From: CADCTP01 sp963849885
GTDB taxonomy: Bacteria; Actinomycetota; Actinomycetes; Mycobacteriales; CADCTP01
Assembly (NCBI GenBank): GCA_963849885.1
Contig: CAWKIV010000012.1
Location: 1 to 64,000, forward strand
DNA: 64,000 nt
Direction of reading: 5' to 3'
The translations under genes and the position numbers were made by a program. Each line of letters opens with the position of its first letter. Positions within the stretch are counted from its first letter, which is position 1. Shown piece by piece: positions 26,006-33,844 of the stretch. Below the pieces are notes generated by a model. It saw nothing but the letters and a program-made list of their open reading frames with translations, was not told the DNA's origin and searched no databases.

Positions 26006-27637
26006 TCAGGCCAGCCGGTCGTACGTGTCGGCGGTGATGCCCTCGCGGCGCAGCTCCAGCTTCTGCACCTTCTCCGACGGCGTCCGCGGCAGCGCGGTCA
26101 TGGTCCGGATGAAGCGCGGCACCGCGAAGGCCGGCACCCGGGCGGCGCAGAACTCCCACAGCTCGGCCGGCTCCGTCTCGGCGGACAGCACCACGCAGGC
26201 CATCACCTCGTCCTCGCCGGCCTCGATCGAGGCCGGCACCGCGATCACCGCGCACTCCAGCACCGCCGGGTGCGCCAGCAGCCCCTGCTCCACCTCGTAG
26301 GAGCTGATGTTCTCGCCGCGGCGGCGCAGCGCGTCCTTGTACCGGTCGACGAAGTAGTACCAGCCGTCCTCGTCCCGGCGGAGCGCGTCGCCGGTGTGGA
26401 ACCACAGGTTGCGCCAGGTCTCGACGGTCTTCTCCGGCATCCCGTAGTAGCCGTTGCTCATCGTGTACGGGAACTTGCTGCGGACGACCATCTCCCCGAC
26501 CTGGCCGACCGGCACCTCCTCGTCGGTCTCCGGGTCCACCAGCTGCAGCTCGAACCACTCCGAGACCAGCAGCCCGGCCGCGCCCGGCGGCCGGTCCTCC
26601 CCGTACGGCGACATGATCGGCATCGAGACCTCGGTCAGCCCGAACACCTCGGTGAACGCCTCGATCCCGAAGCGCTGCTTGAAACCGTCCACGATGGACG
26701 ACGCGGTCGGTGCGGCGAATATGCAGCGCAGCACGTTGTCGGCGTCGTTCTCGCGGGGCGGCTGCTTCCAGACGAAGTCCATCATCACGCCGAGGAAGTT
26801 GGTCACGGTGACGCCGGAATCGCGGCACCAGTCGATCCACCGGCTGGCGCTGAACTTGCGCCGCAGCACGAAGCGGGCCCCCGCGACCAGCGCCGGGTAC
26901 GCCGCCAGCCACTGGGCGTTGCCGTGGAAGAGCGGCGTGGTGACCATGTACGCGTCGTCGGCGGTGAGCCGGGTCATCGACACGTTCTCGCAGGCGTCGA
27001 AGTAGAACTGCGCGTGCGACATGGCCACGCCCTTGGACGGGCCGGTGGTGCCGGAGGTGAAGAAGATCGCGCCGAGGTCGCGGCCGTGCACCGCCGGCAG
27101 CTCGATCCCCGGGGCCCGGGTGAGCAGCTCCTCGAACGGGGCGGCGGCCCAGCCCTGGTCACGCAGGGCCGCGATCGCCTTCTCCTGCTCGCCGGTGTCG
27201 ATCACCCAGAACTTCCGGATCCCGCCGCAGTCCGCGGCGACGTCGACGAAGCGGCGCGCGAAGGTGTCGTCGATGACCGCCGCGCCCGGGTCGGACGTGC
27301 GCACCTGGTGGGCCAGGAAGTCGTACTCGTAGGCGGTGTTGATCGGCACCTCGACCAGGCCGCCGACCATCGCGCCGAACCAGGTGAAGACCAGCGCGGA
27401 CGAGTTCATCGCCTGGATGAGCACCCGGTCGCCGTAGCCGAGCCCGCTGGCGTAGAGGTTGGTGGCCAGGCTCTCGGCGATGTCGAGCACCTGCGCGTAC
27501 GTCCACTGGCGACCCTCGTCCGGCGCGTCCAGGTAGACGGCGTCCGGCCGCTGCGCCGCCTGGCCGCGCAGGGCGGTGCCGAGGCTCCACTCGTCGACGT
27601 CCTGCAGCGGGACGGTCAGACCCGTGTACGTGCGCAT
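26006..27637 (-). CDS. AMP-binding acyl-CoA synthetase (CaiC/FadD-like)
   Basis: 543 residues. AMP/ATP loop IFFTSGTTGPSKGVAMSH, TEVFGLTEVSMPI, the hinge DGWYYFVDRYKDALRRRGENISSYEVEQ and the C-terminal Lys motif PRTPSEKVQK. It activates a carboxylic acid with ATP to acyl-AMP, then acyl-CoA. HGNAQWLAAYPALVAGARFV is like crotonobetaine/carnitine-CoA ligases. It follows an SDR gene by ten bases in a two-gene minus-strand operon, with GGGAG in front of ATG 27637. The other synthetase is at 44301, so two different acids or stages may be activated. Confidence 0.87.
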   Translation of the reverse strand: MRTYTGLTVPLQDVDEWSLGTALRGQAAQRPDAVYLDAPDEGRQWTYAQVLDIAESLATNLYASGLGYGDRVLIQAMNSSALVFTWFGAMVGGLVEVPINTAYEYDFLAHQVRTSDPGAAVIDDTFARRFVDVAADCGGIRKFWVIDTGEQEKAIAALRDQGWAAAPFEELLTRAPGIELPAVHGRDLGAIFFTSGTTGPSKGVAMSHAQFYFDACENVSMTRLTADDAYMVTTPLFHGNAQWLAAYPALVAGARFVLRRKFSASRWIDWCRDSGVTVTNFLGVMMDFVWKQPPRENDADNVLRCIFAAPTASSIVDGFKQRFGIEAFTEVFGLTEVSMPIMSPYGEDRPPGAAGLLVSEWFELQLVDPETDEEVPVGQVGEMVVRSKFPYTMSNGYYGMPEKTVETWRNLWFHTGDALRRDEDGWYYFVDRYKDALRRRGENISSYEVEQGLLAHPAVLECAVIAVPASIEAGEDEVMACVVLSAETEPAELWEFCAARVPAFAVPRFIRTMTALPRTPSEKVQKLELRREGITADTYDRLA

Positions 27638-27647
27638 CAGTGCTCCC

Positions 27648-28409
27648 TCAGGGTTGGCCGCCGTCCACGGTGAGCACCGCGCCGGTGGTGTAGCTGGACG
27701 CGTCCGAGGCCAGGTAGAGCGCGGTGCCGACGATCTCCTCCGGCTCGCCGCCGCGGCGCAGCGCGAAGCCCTGCGCCCGCCGGGCGAACGCCTCCATGTC
27801 CCAGGCCTTGCTGATGTCGGTCAGGAAGGTGCCGGCCATGATCGCGTTGCACCGCACCGCCGGTCCGAAGGCGTGCGCGAAGCCGACGGTGAGCGCGTTC
27901 AGCGCCGCCTTCGCCGCCGCGTACGGCAGCACGGCCGGCCGCGGGTGCACCGCGGCGGCGCTGGAGATGTTGATGATCGAGCCGCGGCCGGCCGCGGCCA
28001 TCCGGGTGCCGACCAGCGCGGTGAGCCGGAACGGACCCTTGAGGTTGACGTCGAGCACCTTGTCCAGCAGCGCCTCGGTGACGCTCTCCACCCCGTCGTA
28101 GAGCGGGGACATGCCGGCGTTGTTGACCAGCACGTCGACCCGGCCGAAGCGGTCGTACACGGCCTCGACGAACGGCTCGAGGGTGTCCCAGCGCCCGACG
28201 TGCAGCCCGTACGGCAACGCCTGGACGCCGTGCTCCTTCTCGACCTCGGCGGCGAAGTCCACACAGGACTGCTCGGTGCGGCTGGCGATCACCACGTCGG
28301 CGCCGGCCGCGGCGAACGCGCCGACCATCGCCCGACCGAGACCGCGGCTGCCGCCGGTCACCACGGCCACCCGCCCGGTCAGGTCGAACGGCGTGCCCTG
28401 CAGACCCAC
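27648..28409 (-). CDS. SDR-family dehydrogenase
   Basis: 253 residues from a GTG at 28409. TGGSRGLGRAM (coenzyme loop), VIASRTEQ (a Ser-Arg pair after the second strand, favouring NADP), VNNAGMS, SSAAAVHP and the active-site YAAAK. It ends YTTGAVLTVDGG. First gene of the operon with the acyl-CoA synthetase. It probably oxidises a hydroxyl or reduces a ketone before or after CoA activation. Divergent from another SDR at 28513. Confidence 0.83.
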   Translation of the reverse strand: MGLQGTPFDLTGRVAVVTGGSRGLGRAMVGAFAAAGADVVIASRTEQSCVDFAAEVEKEHGVQALPYGLHVGRWDTLEPFVEAVYDRFGRVDVLVNNAGMSPLYDGVESVTEALLDKVLDVNLKGPFRLTALVGTRMAAAGRGSIINISSAAAVHPRPAVLPYAAAKAALNALTVGFAHAFGPAVRCNAIMAGTFLTDISKAWDMEAFARRAQGFALRRGGEPEEIVGTALYLASDASSYTTGAVLTVDGGQP

Positions 28410-28447
28410 GGCCGCCCGCTCCTCTGCCTCGCTTGCCCCGCCTCCGG

Positions 28448-28482
28448 CTAATCACTATAACCAATAGCATAGATTATCGTCC
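28448..28482. promoter_or_regulatory. AT-rich divergent promoter region
   Basis: The 103-base gap between two divergent SDR genes has a core with TATAACCAATAGCATAGATT. The minus strand has TATAGT as a good -10 for the gene starting at 28409. TAACCAA (28458-28464) is a variant of the recurring TWWCCAT element. Confidence 0.45.
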
Positions 28483-28512
28483 ACGGCCGCGCGGCCGGAT
28501 GCGAGGGTGCCG

Positions 28513-29310
28513 ATGACCGCCGACCACTCCGAGCCGGCGCCGCTGCTGGTCGTCACCGGCGGCAGCCGCGGCATCGGGCGCGCCGTCGTCGAGGAGGCGC
28601 TCGCCTCCGGGCACCGGGTCGCCGTCGTCGACGTCCGCGCCGACGGCCTGGCCGAGCTGCGGGCCGACCTCGGCACCGACCGGCTCGACACCGCCGTCGT
28701 CGACATCACCGACGCGGCCGCGGTGGACGACTGGCTGGCCGGGCTGGTGGCCCGCCACGGCGTGCCGCGGAGCCTGGTCAACAACGCCGGCATCGTCCGG
28801 CGGGGGCTGCTGGAGGAGCTCGACGTCGCCGACTGGCGGGCGGTCCTGGACGTCAACCTCACCGGCCCGTTCATCATGACCCAGCGGATCGGCCGGCAGA
28901 TGATCGCCCACGGCGGCGGCAGCATCGTGAGCATCGGCTCCACCGCGTCGCTGGCCTGGACGGTCGGCGGCTCGGCCTACCCCTCGTCCAAGGCCGGCGT
29001 GGCCATGCTCATGCGCGGGGCGGCCCTGGAATGGGGCCGGTACGGCGTGCGGGCCAACACGGTCTCGCCCGGCTACACCGACACCCCGATGACCGCCTCG
29101 ACCTTCGCCGACCCGGAGACCGCCAACCCCCGGCTGTCCCGGATCCCGCTCGGCCGGATCGCGCAGCCGCGGGAGATCGCCCGGGTGGTGCTCTTCCTGT
29201 GCTCGCCGGCCGCGAGCTACATCACCGGCCAGAACGTCGTGGTCGACGGCGGGGTGCTGCTCAGCCCGCTGCTGGCCCCGGTCGCCCGCGCGGTGTCGGC
29301 CCCGGACTGA
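28513..29310 (+). CDS. SDR-family dehydrogenase
   Basis: 265 residues from ATG 28513 (GTG 28507 is also open; GAGGG precedes the ATG). TGGSRGIGRAVVEEAL, VVDVRADG with an acidic NAD-favouring end, VNNAGIVRRG, SIGSTASLAW and the YPSSK active site, ending ITGQNVVVDGGVLL. A C-terminal extension of about 15 hydrophobic residues (LSPLLAPVARAVSAPD) is beyond the fold. It stands alone, transcribed towards a third SDR at 29314, with only three bases between the stops. Confidence 0.82.
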   Translation: MTADHSEPAPLLVVTGGSRGIGRAVVEEALASGHRVAVVDVRADGLAELRADLGTDRLDTAVVDITDAAAVDDWLAGLVARHGVPRSLVNNAGIVRRGLLEELDVADWRAVLDVNLTGPFIMTQRIGRQMIAHGGGSIVSIGSTASLAWTVGGSAYPSSKAGVAMLMRGAALEWGRYGVRANTVSPGYTDTPMTASTFADPETANPRLSRIPLGRIAQPREIARVVLFLCSPAASYITGQNVVVDGGVLLSPLLAPVARAVSAPD

Positions 29311-29313
29311 GCA

Positions 29314-30084
29314 CTACCCGACGGTCACGCCGCCGTCGACCGCGATCGTCTGCCCGGTCACGTAGGCGGCGTCGTCGCTGGCCAGGAAGGCCACCACGCC
29401 GGCGATGTCCTCCGGCCGGGCCGCCCGGCCGAGCGGGATGCCCTCCAGCGACCGGCGCCGCATCGCCTCCACGTCGGCCCCGGGCACCCGGGTGAAGAAG
29501 CTGGACAGCATCGGGGTCTCGACCATGCCCGGGCAGATCACGTTGGCCCGCACCCCGGACGGCGCGGCGAGCAGGGCGAGCGAGCGCACGAAGGGCGGCA
29601 GCGAGCCCTTGGTCATCGAGTAGAGCGGGGCGAGCGGGGAGCCGATGACCGCCGACGTGGACGCGGTCAGGGTGATCGAGCCGGTGCCGCCGGCCTTCTT
29701 CAGCAGGCCGAGGGCCTCGGCGCAGCTGAACCACATCGACTTCATGTTCACCGCGACGTTGAGGTCCCACTCCTGCTCGGTGATGTCCATGCCGGCCGGG
29801 CCGGGGATGCCGACCTGGTTGTGCAGGACGTGCAGCGCGCCGTGCTCGCGGTCGATCCGGGCGAAGAGATCCCGGAGCGCCGCCAGGTCGGTCGCGTCGA
29901 CGCACTCGGCCACCGCGGCCTGGCCGGCCGCCGTGATCGAGGCGGTCGTCTCCGCGGCCAGCGCGGGGTCGCGGTCCACGACGAGGACGTGCGCGCCCTC
30001 GGACGCGAGCCGCTGGGCGATGGCCCGGCCCATCCCGGAGCCGGCGCCCACGACCGCGGCCACCCGTCCCTCGAATCGCTTCAT
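29314..30084 (-). CDS. SDR-family dehydrogenase (paralogue of 18390)
   Basis: 256 residues. VVGAGSGMGRAIAQRLASEGAHVLVVDRD, HNQVGIPGPAG, TASTSAVIGSPLAPLYSMTK and the ending YVTGQTIAVDGG. It matches the SDR at 18390 in length, in the GSGMGRA loop, the IPG(P/A)AG(M/L)D stretch and the (S/A)PLYSMTKG active site, so a local duplication is likely. In place of the classic NNAG motif it has HNQVG, an unusual loss of the Asn-Ala-Gly core that could affect stability or proton relay. Divergent from the thiolase operon. The open frame upstream of 30084 is antisense to thiolase. Confidence 0.8.
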   Translation of the reverse strand: MKRFEGRVAAVVGAGSGMGRAIAQRLASEGAHVLVVDRDPALAAETTASITAAGQAAVAECVDATDLAALRDLFARIDREHGALHVLHNQVGIPGPAGMDITEQEWDLNVAVNMKSMWFSCAEALGLLKKAGGTGSITLTASTSAVIGSPLAPLYSMTKGSLPPFVRSLALLAAPSGVRANVICPGMVETPMLSSFFTRVPGADVEAMRRRSLEGIPLGRAARPEDIAGVVAFLASDDAAYVTGQTIAVDGGVTVG

Positions 30085-30154
30085 GCTGGTCCTCCGGTCG
30101 ACGGTGGCGGCGGCTGGCGGTGGCGATGGCGGGGCTCCGGGGTCACGGGAGCCG

Positions 30155-30183
30155 TTGCCGGTTCTCCACCGCTCGACTATGTT
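30155..30183 (+). promoter_or_regulatory. Promoter of the thiolase operon
   Basis: TTGCCG (30155-30160), a 17-base spacer and TATGTT (30178-30183) precede the thiolase. TTACCAT (30183-30189) and the palindrome CATGCGCATG (30187-30196) overlap the expected start point, a good place for an operator. The same ten-base palindrome lies before the ABC importer at 47139-47148. Confidence 0.6.
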
Positions 30184-30207
30184 TACCATGCGCATGATTG
30201 GAGGAAC

Positions 30208-31392
30208 ATGGCAGACGCGGTGATCGTCGATGCGGTCCGGTCCCCCATGGCGAAGGGCAAGGCCACCGGGGAGCTGGCCGGTGTGCACCCGGTCGACCTG
30301 CTGGCCCAGGTCCTGACCGCCCTGGTCGACCGGACCGGGATCGACCCGGCCACGGTGGACGACGTGCTGGTCGGCTGCGTCGGCCAGGCCGGCGAGCAGT
30401 CCGCCACCCCGGGCCGGCAGGCCTGGCTGGCCGCCGGCTACCCGACCCACGTGCCGTCCACGACGATCGAGCGCAAGTGCGGCTCGGGGCAGCAGGCGAT
30501 CGAGTTCGCCAACTCGAGCATCCTCGCCGGCCGCTACGACATCGCCGTCGCGGCCGGGATCGAGTCGATGAGCCGGGTGCCGATGGGCTCGGCCCGGATG
30601 GGCGCCGACCCGTTCGGCCCGCGGGTCCGGGCCCGGTTCCCCGACCTGGTCCCGCAGGGCGTCTCGGCCGAGCTGGTGGCCAGCCGGTGGCGGCTGTCCC
30701 GCACCCAGCTGGACGAGTACTCGGCGCGCTCGCACGAGCTCGCCGACCGGGCCCGCGCGTCCGGCCACTTCAAGCGCGAGATCGTGCCCGTCGAGGTGCC
30801 CGGGGCCGGCGTGGTCGAGGCGGACTCGACCATCCGGGCCGGGACGACGGTCGAGGCGCTGGCGGCGCTCCCGGCGGCCTTCGAGACCCCGAAGTACGCG
30901 GCGCGCTTCCCCGAGATCACCGAGTGGATGGTCACCGCCGGCAACTCCTCCCAGCTCACCGACGGCGCGGCGGCCCTGCTGCTGATGACCGCGGAGCGCG
31001 CCCGGGAGCTCGGCCTGCGGCCCCGCGCCCGGATCGTCGCGTCCGCGGTCTGCGGCGACGACCCGACGCTCATGCTGACCGGGCCGATCCCGGCCACCCA
31101 CAAGGTGCTCGCCCGCTCCGGGCTGTCGATCGCCGAGATGGACGCGGTCGAGGTCAACGAGGCCTTCGCCCCGGTGCCGCTGGCCTGGCAGGCCGAGTTC
31201 GGCGGCGACCCGGCCCGGCTCAACCCCGCCGGCGGCGCCATCGCCCTCGGCCACCCGCTCGGCGCCTCCGGCTGCCGGCTGATGACCTCCCTGCTCAACC
31301 AGCTCGAAGCCACCGGCGGCCGGTACGGCCTGCAGACGATGTGCGAGGCCGGCGGCATGGCGAACGCGACGATCGTGGAGATCCTGACCTGA
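30208..31392 (+). CDS. Acetyl-CoA acyltransferase (thiolase)
   Basis: 394 residues. Nucleophile Cys91 in TIERKCGSGQQAIEFA, NEAFAPVPLAWQAEF, the His motif NPAGGAIALGHPLGASGCR, and the acid/base Cys in TMCEAGGMANATI. It performs the thiolytic step of beta-oxidation, releasing acetyl- or propionyl-CoA. With the downstream SDR (31438) and crotonase (32199) it forms a complete beta-oxidation set: hydration, 3-hydroxyacyl-CoA oxidation and thiolysis. GGAGG lies 3 bases before ATG 30208. Sequence style is that of steroid/branched-chain FadA enzymes, but specificity is not readable. Confidence 0.9.
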   Translation: MADAVIVDAVRSPMAKGKATGELAGVHPVDLLAQVLTALVDRTGIDPATVDDVLVGCVGQAGEQSATPGRQAWLAAGYPTHVPSTTIERKCGSGQQAIEFANSSILAGRYDIAVAAGIESMSRVPMGSARMGADPFGPRVRARFPDLVPQGVSAELVASRWRLSRTQLDEYSARSHELADRARASGHFKREIVPVEVPGAGVVEADSTIRAGTTVEALAALPAAFETPKYAARFPEITEWMVTAGNSSQLTDGAAALLLMTAERARELGLRPRARIVASAVCGDDPTLMLTGPIPATHKVLARSGLSIAEMDAVEVNEAFAPVPLAWQAEFGGDPARLNPAGGAIALGHPLGASGCRLMTSLLNQLEATGGRYGLQTMCEAGGMANATIVEILT

Positions 31393-31437
31393 CGGCCCCG
31401 CGCCGCGGCCCCACCCGAACCCGAGGGAGCACACCGA

Positions 31438-32202
31438 ATGGATCTCGCAGGCGGCTCGGCGGTCATCACCGGCGGCGCGTCCGGGCTCGGCCTGGCCACG
31501 GCCCGGGCGCTGGTCGGGCGGGGCGTGCCGGTCGTCCTGCTCGACCTGCCGACGTCGGCCGGCGAGACGGCCGCGAAGGAGCTCGGCGAGCTGGCCCGGT
31601 TCGCCGCGGCCGACGTGCGGGACGAGGCGGCGGTGTCCGCGGCGCTCGACCTGGCCGAGAGCGTCGCGCCGATCCGGGTCCTGGTGCACTGCGCCGGCCG
31701 CGGCGGCAACGTGCGGCTGGTCGAGAAGGACGGCTCGCCCGGGTCGATGGAGCTCTACAGCGAGATCGTCACGATCAACCTCTTCGGCACGTTCAACGTG
31801 CTCCGGCTGGCGGCGGCCCGGATGGCGGCCAACGAGCCGGTCGACGGCGAGCGGGGGGTCTGCATCCTCACCGCCTCCATCGCCGCGTACGAGGGCCAGA
31901 TCGGCCAGATCCCGTACGCGTCCTCGAAGGCGGGCGTGGTCGGCATGACCATCGTCGCGGCCCGCGACCTGTCCCGGCGGCTGATCCGGGTGGCCACGAT
32001 CGCGCCCGGCATCTTCGACACGCCGATCCTCAACCGGCTCCCGGACAAGGTCCGCGGCGCGCTCGAGGCCGGCGTGCCGCACCCGTCCCGGTTCGGCCGC
32101 CCCGAGGAGTTCGCGCACCTGGCCCTGGCCATGATCGAGAACTCGATGATCAACGGCGAGGTCATCCGGCTGGACGGCGCCAACCGGATGACCCCCCGAT
32201 GA
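31438..32202 (+). CDS. SDR-family 3-hydroxyacyl-CoA dehydrogenase (HSD17B10-like)
   Basis: 254 residues. TGGASGLGLATARALV, VVLLDLPTSAGE (NAD-type acidic loop), LVHCAGRGGN, ILTASIAAYEGQIGQIPYASSK (catalytic Ser and YxxxK) and TIAPGIFDTPIL. The YEGQIGQ(I/V)(P/A)Y stretch is characteristic of type II 3-hydroxyacyl-CoA dehydrogenases. It oxidises 3-hydroxyacyl-CoA to 3-ketoacyl-CoA for the thiolase upstream. The C-terminus MINGEVIRLDGANRM fits the same family. Its stop overlaps the start of the crotonase gene (ATGA). Confidence 0.86.
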   Translation: MDLAGGSAVITGGASGLGLATARALVGRGVPVVLLDLPTSAGETAAKELGELARFAAADVRDEAAVSAALDLAESVAPIRVLVHCAGRGGNVRLVEKDGSPGSMELYSEIVTINLFGTFNVLRLAAARMAANEPVDGERGVCILTASIAAYEGQIGQIPYASSKAGVVGMTIVAARDLSRRLIRVATIAPGIFDTPILNRLPDKVRGALEAGVPHPSRFGRPEEFAHLALAMIENSMINGEVIRLDGANRMTPR

Positions 32203-32975
32203 CGGCGGCGCCGGGCCCGAACGTCCTGGTCGAGGTCGCCGGCGGCGTGCAGGTGGTCACGATCAACCGGCCGCAGGTGCGCAACGCGATCGACGCCGCG
32301 ACCGCGGCCGAGATCGCCGCCGCGATGGACGAGCTGGACGGCCGCGACGACCTGGCCGCCGGCGTGATCACCGGGGCGGGCACGGCGTTCTGCGCGGGGA
32401 TGGACCTCAAGGCGTTCCTGGCCGGCGAGCGCCCCTCGACGCCGGAGCGCGGCTTCGCCGGGCTGGTGGAGAAGCCGCCGGCCAAGCCGCTGGTCGCCGC
32501 GGTGAACGGCCCCGCCATCGCCGGCGGGTTCGAGGTCGTGCTCGCCTGCGACCTCGTGGTCGCCGCCGACGACGCGGTCTTCGGGCTGCCCGAGGTGAAG
32601 CGGGGGCTGGTCGCGGCGGCCGGCGGCCTGCTGCGGCTGCCCCGGCGCATCCCGTACCACCTGGCCATGGAGTGGGCCCTGACCGGCGAGTACGTCACCG
32701 CCCGGCGCGCGTACGAGGTGTCGCTGGTCAACCGGCTGGTCGCCCGGGAGGACGTGCTGGCCGAGGCGGTCGCCCTGGCCGCGGCGGTCGCGGCGAACAG
32801 CCCGCTGGCGCTGCGGGCGACCAAGCGGACGATCGTGGAGAGCGTCGACTGGCCGGCCGCCGAGGCCTTCAGCCGGCAGCGGGAGATCAGCGAGCCGGTG
32901 CGCGCCTCCGAGGACGCCAAGGAGGGCGCCCGCGCCTTCAAGGAGAAGCGGCCGCCGGTCTGGCGCGGCCGCTGA
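32199..32975 (+). CDS. Enoyl-CoA hydratase (crotonase family)
   Basis: 258 residues. Oxyanion-hole residues appear in FCAGMDLKAFLAG and NGPAIAGGFEVVLACD, and the catalytic Glu in FGLPEVKRGLV; the second canonical Glu position (about 20 residues before) is occupied by Ala in this segment. ATKRTIVES and the C-terminal FKEKRPPVWRGR are standard. It adds water to enoyl-CoA. Third gene of the thiolase operon. A convergent crotonase on the other strand ends 45 bases further on. Confidence 0.86.
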   Translation: MTAAPGPNVLVEVAGGVQVVTINRPQVRNAIDAATAAEIAAAMDELDGRDDLAAGVITGAGTAFCAGMDLKAFLAGERPSTPERGFAGLVEKPPAKPLVAAVNGPAIAGGFEVVLACDLVVAADDAVFGLPEVKRGLVAAAGGLLRLPRRIPYHLAMEWALTGEYVTARRAYEVSLVNRLVAREDVLAEAVALAAAVAANSPLALRATKRTIVESVDWPAAEAFSRQREISEPVRASEDAKEGARAFKEKRPPVWRGR

Positions 32976-33020
32976 CCCGCGGGCCGACCCGCGGGGCGCG
33001 CGGGGTGGCCCGCGGCCGCC

Positions 33021-33785
33021 TCACTCCGGCGGCGGGAAGCTCGGCCGGCGCTTCTCCAGGAACGCGTTCGCGCCCTCCAGCATGTCCGGGCTGCCGACGG
33101 CCTGGGTGAGCATGCCGATGCCCTGCAGGAACGAGTCCCGGGCCGAGTTCCACCACACGTTCGAGCTGATCTTGGTGATCTCCAGGTAGCGCGGGCTGAG
33201 CGCGGCGATCTCGGCGCACCACGCGTCCACTGTGGCCTCCAGCTCGTCGTCCTCCACCACCGCGTTGACCAGCCCCCACTCCAGCGCCTGGGCGGCGGTG
33301 TAGCGGCGGCACAGGAACGCCATCTCCTTGGCCCGCTTCTCCCCCAGCTGCACGGACAGCACGTTCGTGGCCCCGGTGACCGGCGCGCTGCCGACCCGGG
33401 GGCCGGTCTGGCCGAAGGTGGACGACCGGGTCGCGACGGCCAGGTCGCAGGCCATGATCAGCTCGTTGCCGCCGCCGGCGGCCGGGCCGTGGATCGCCGC
33501 GATGACCGGCCGCGGGCAGTTGCGGATCGCGTCGAAGAGGCGCACCGAGCCGTGGTAGAGCGCGCGCATCTGCCCGGTCGTCGGCACGGCCAGGCTGGCC
33601 AGCGAGCCGCCGGCGCAGAAGCTGCCGCCGTTGCCGGTGATCACGACCGCCCGGGCGGCGGCCGCGTCGTCGAAGGCCGCCACGATGCTGTTCGCCATCG
33701 CCGTGTCGAAGGCGTTGCGCCGCTCCGGGCGGTTCAGCCGGATCCACAGGGCGTTCTCGCGGGTCTCGATCTCGACGTCGGGCAC
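33021..33785 (-). CDS. Crotonase-family protein resembling MenB/BadI
   Basis: 254 residues. FCAGGSLASLA and HGPAAGGGNELIMACDLAVATRS give the crotonase core. The stretch STFGQTGPRVGSAPVTGATNVLS, followed by AKEMAFLCRRYTAAQALEWGLVN, matches naphthoate synthase (MenB) and the ring-cleaving BadI (2-ketocyclohexanecarboxyl-CoA hydrolase) rather than simple hydratases. No other menaquinone gene is visible nearby, so hydrolytic opening or rearrangement of an alicyclic ketoacyl-CoA ring is the more attractive role (inference). It stands alone on its strand, divergent from the FMN enzyme at 33845. Confidence 0.75.
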   Translation of the reverse strand: MPDVEIETRENALWIRLNRPERRNAFDTAMANSIVAAFDDAAAARAVVITGNGGSFCAGGSLASLAVPTTGQMRALYHGSVRLFDAIRNCPRPVIAAIHGPAAGGGNELIMACDLAVATRSSTFGQTGPRVGSAPVTGATNVLSVQLGEKRAKEMAFLCRRYTAAQALEWGLVNAVVEDDELEATVDAWCAEIAALSPRYLEITKISSNVWWNSARDSFLQGIGMLTQAVGSPDMLEGANAFLEKRRPSFPPPE

Positions 33786-33809
33786 TCGGTCTCCTCCACG
33801 GTGACGGCG

Positions 33810-33838
33810 TTGACAACCCTTATTACCATTATTAGCCT
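33810..33838 (+). promoter_or_regulatory. Promoter giving a leaderless mRNA
   Basis: TTGACA (33810-33815), a 17-base spacer and TAGCCT (33833-33838). Seven bases after the -10 is 33845, the G of the GTG start codon, and no ribosome site exists, so translation is probably leaderless. TTACCAT (33823-33829) lies in the spacer. The same -35, spacing and -10 occur at 41746-41774. Confidence 0.7.
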
Positions 33839-33844
33839 TTGGGC

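Noticed and set aside
33021..33785. Annotating this crotonase as menB for menaquinone synthesis
   Set aside because: The motif match is real, but no other men gene is present and all neighbours are catabolic, so the biosynthetic symbol would be misleading.
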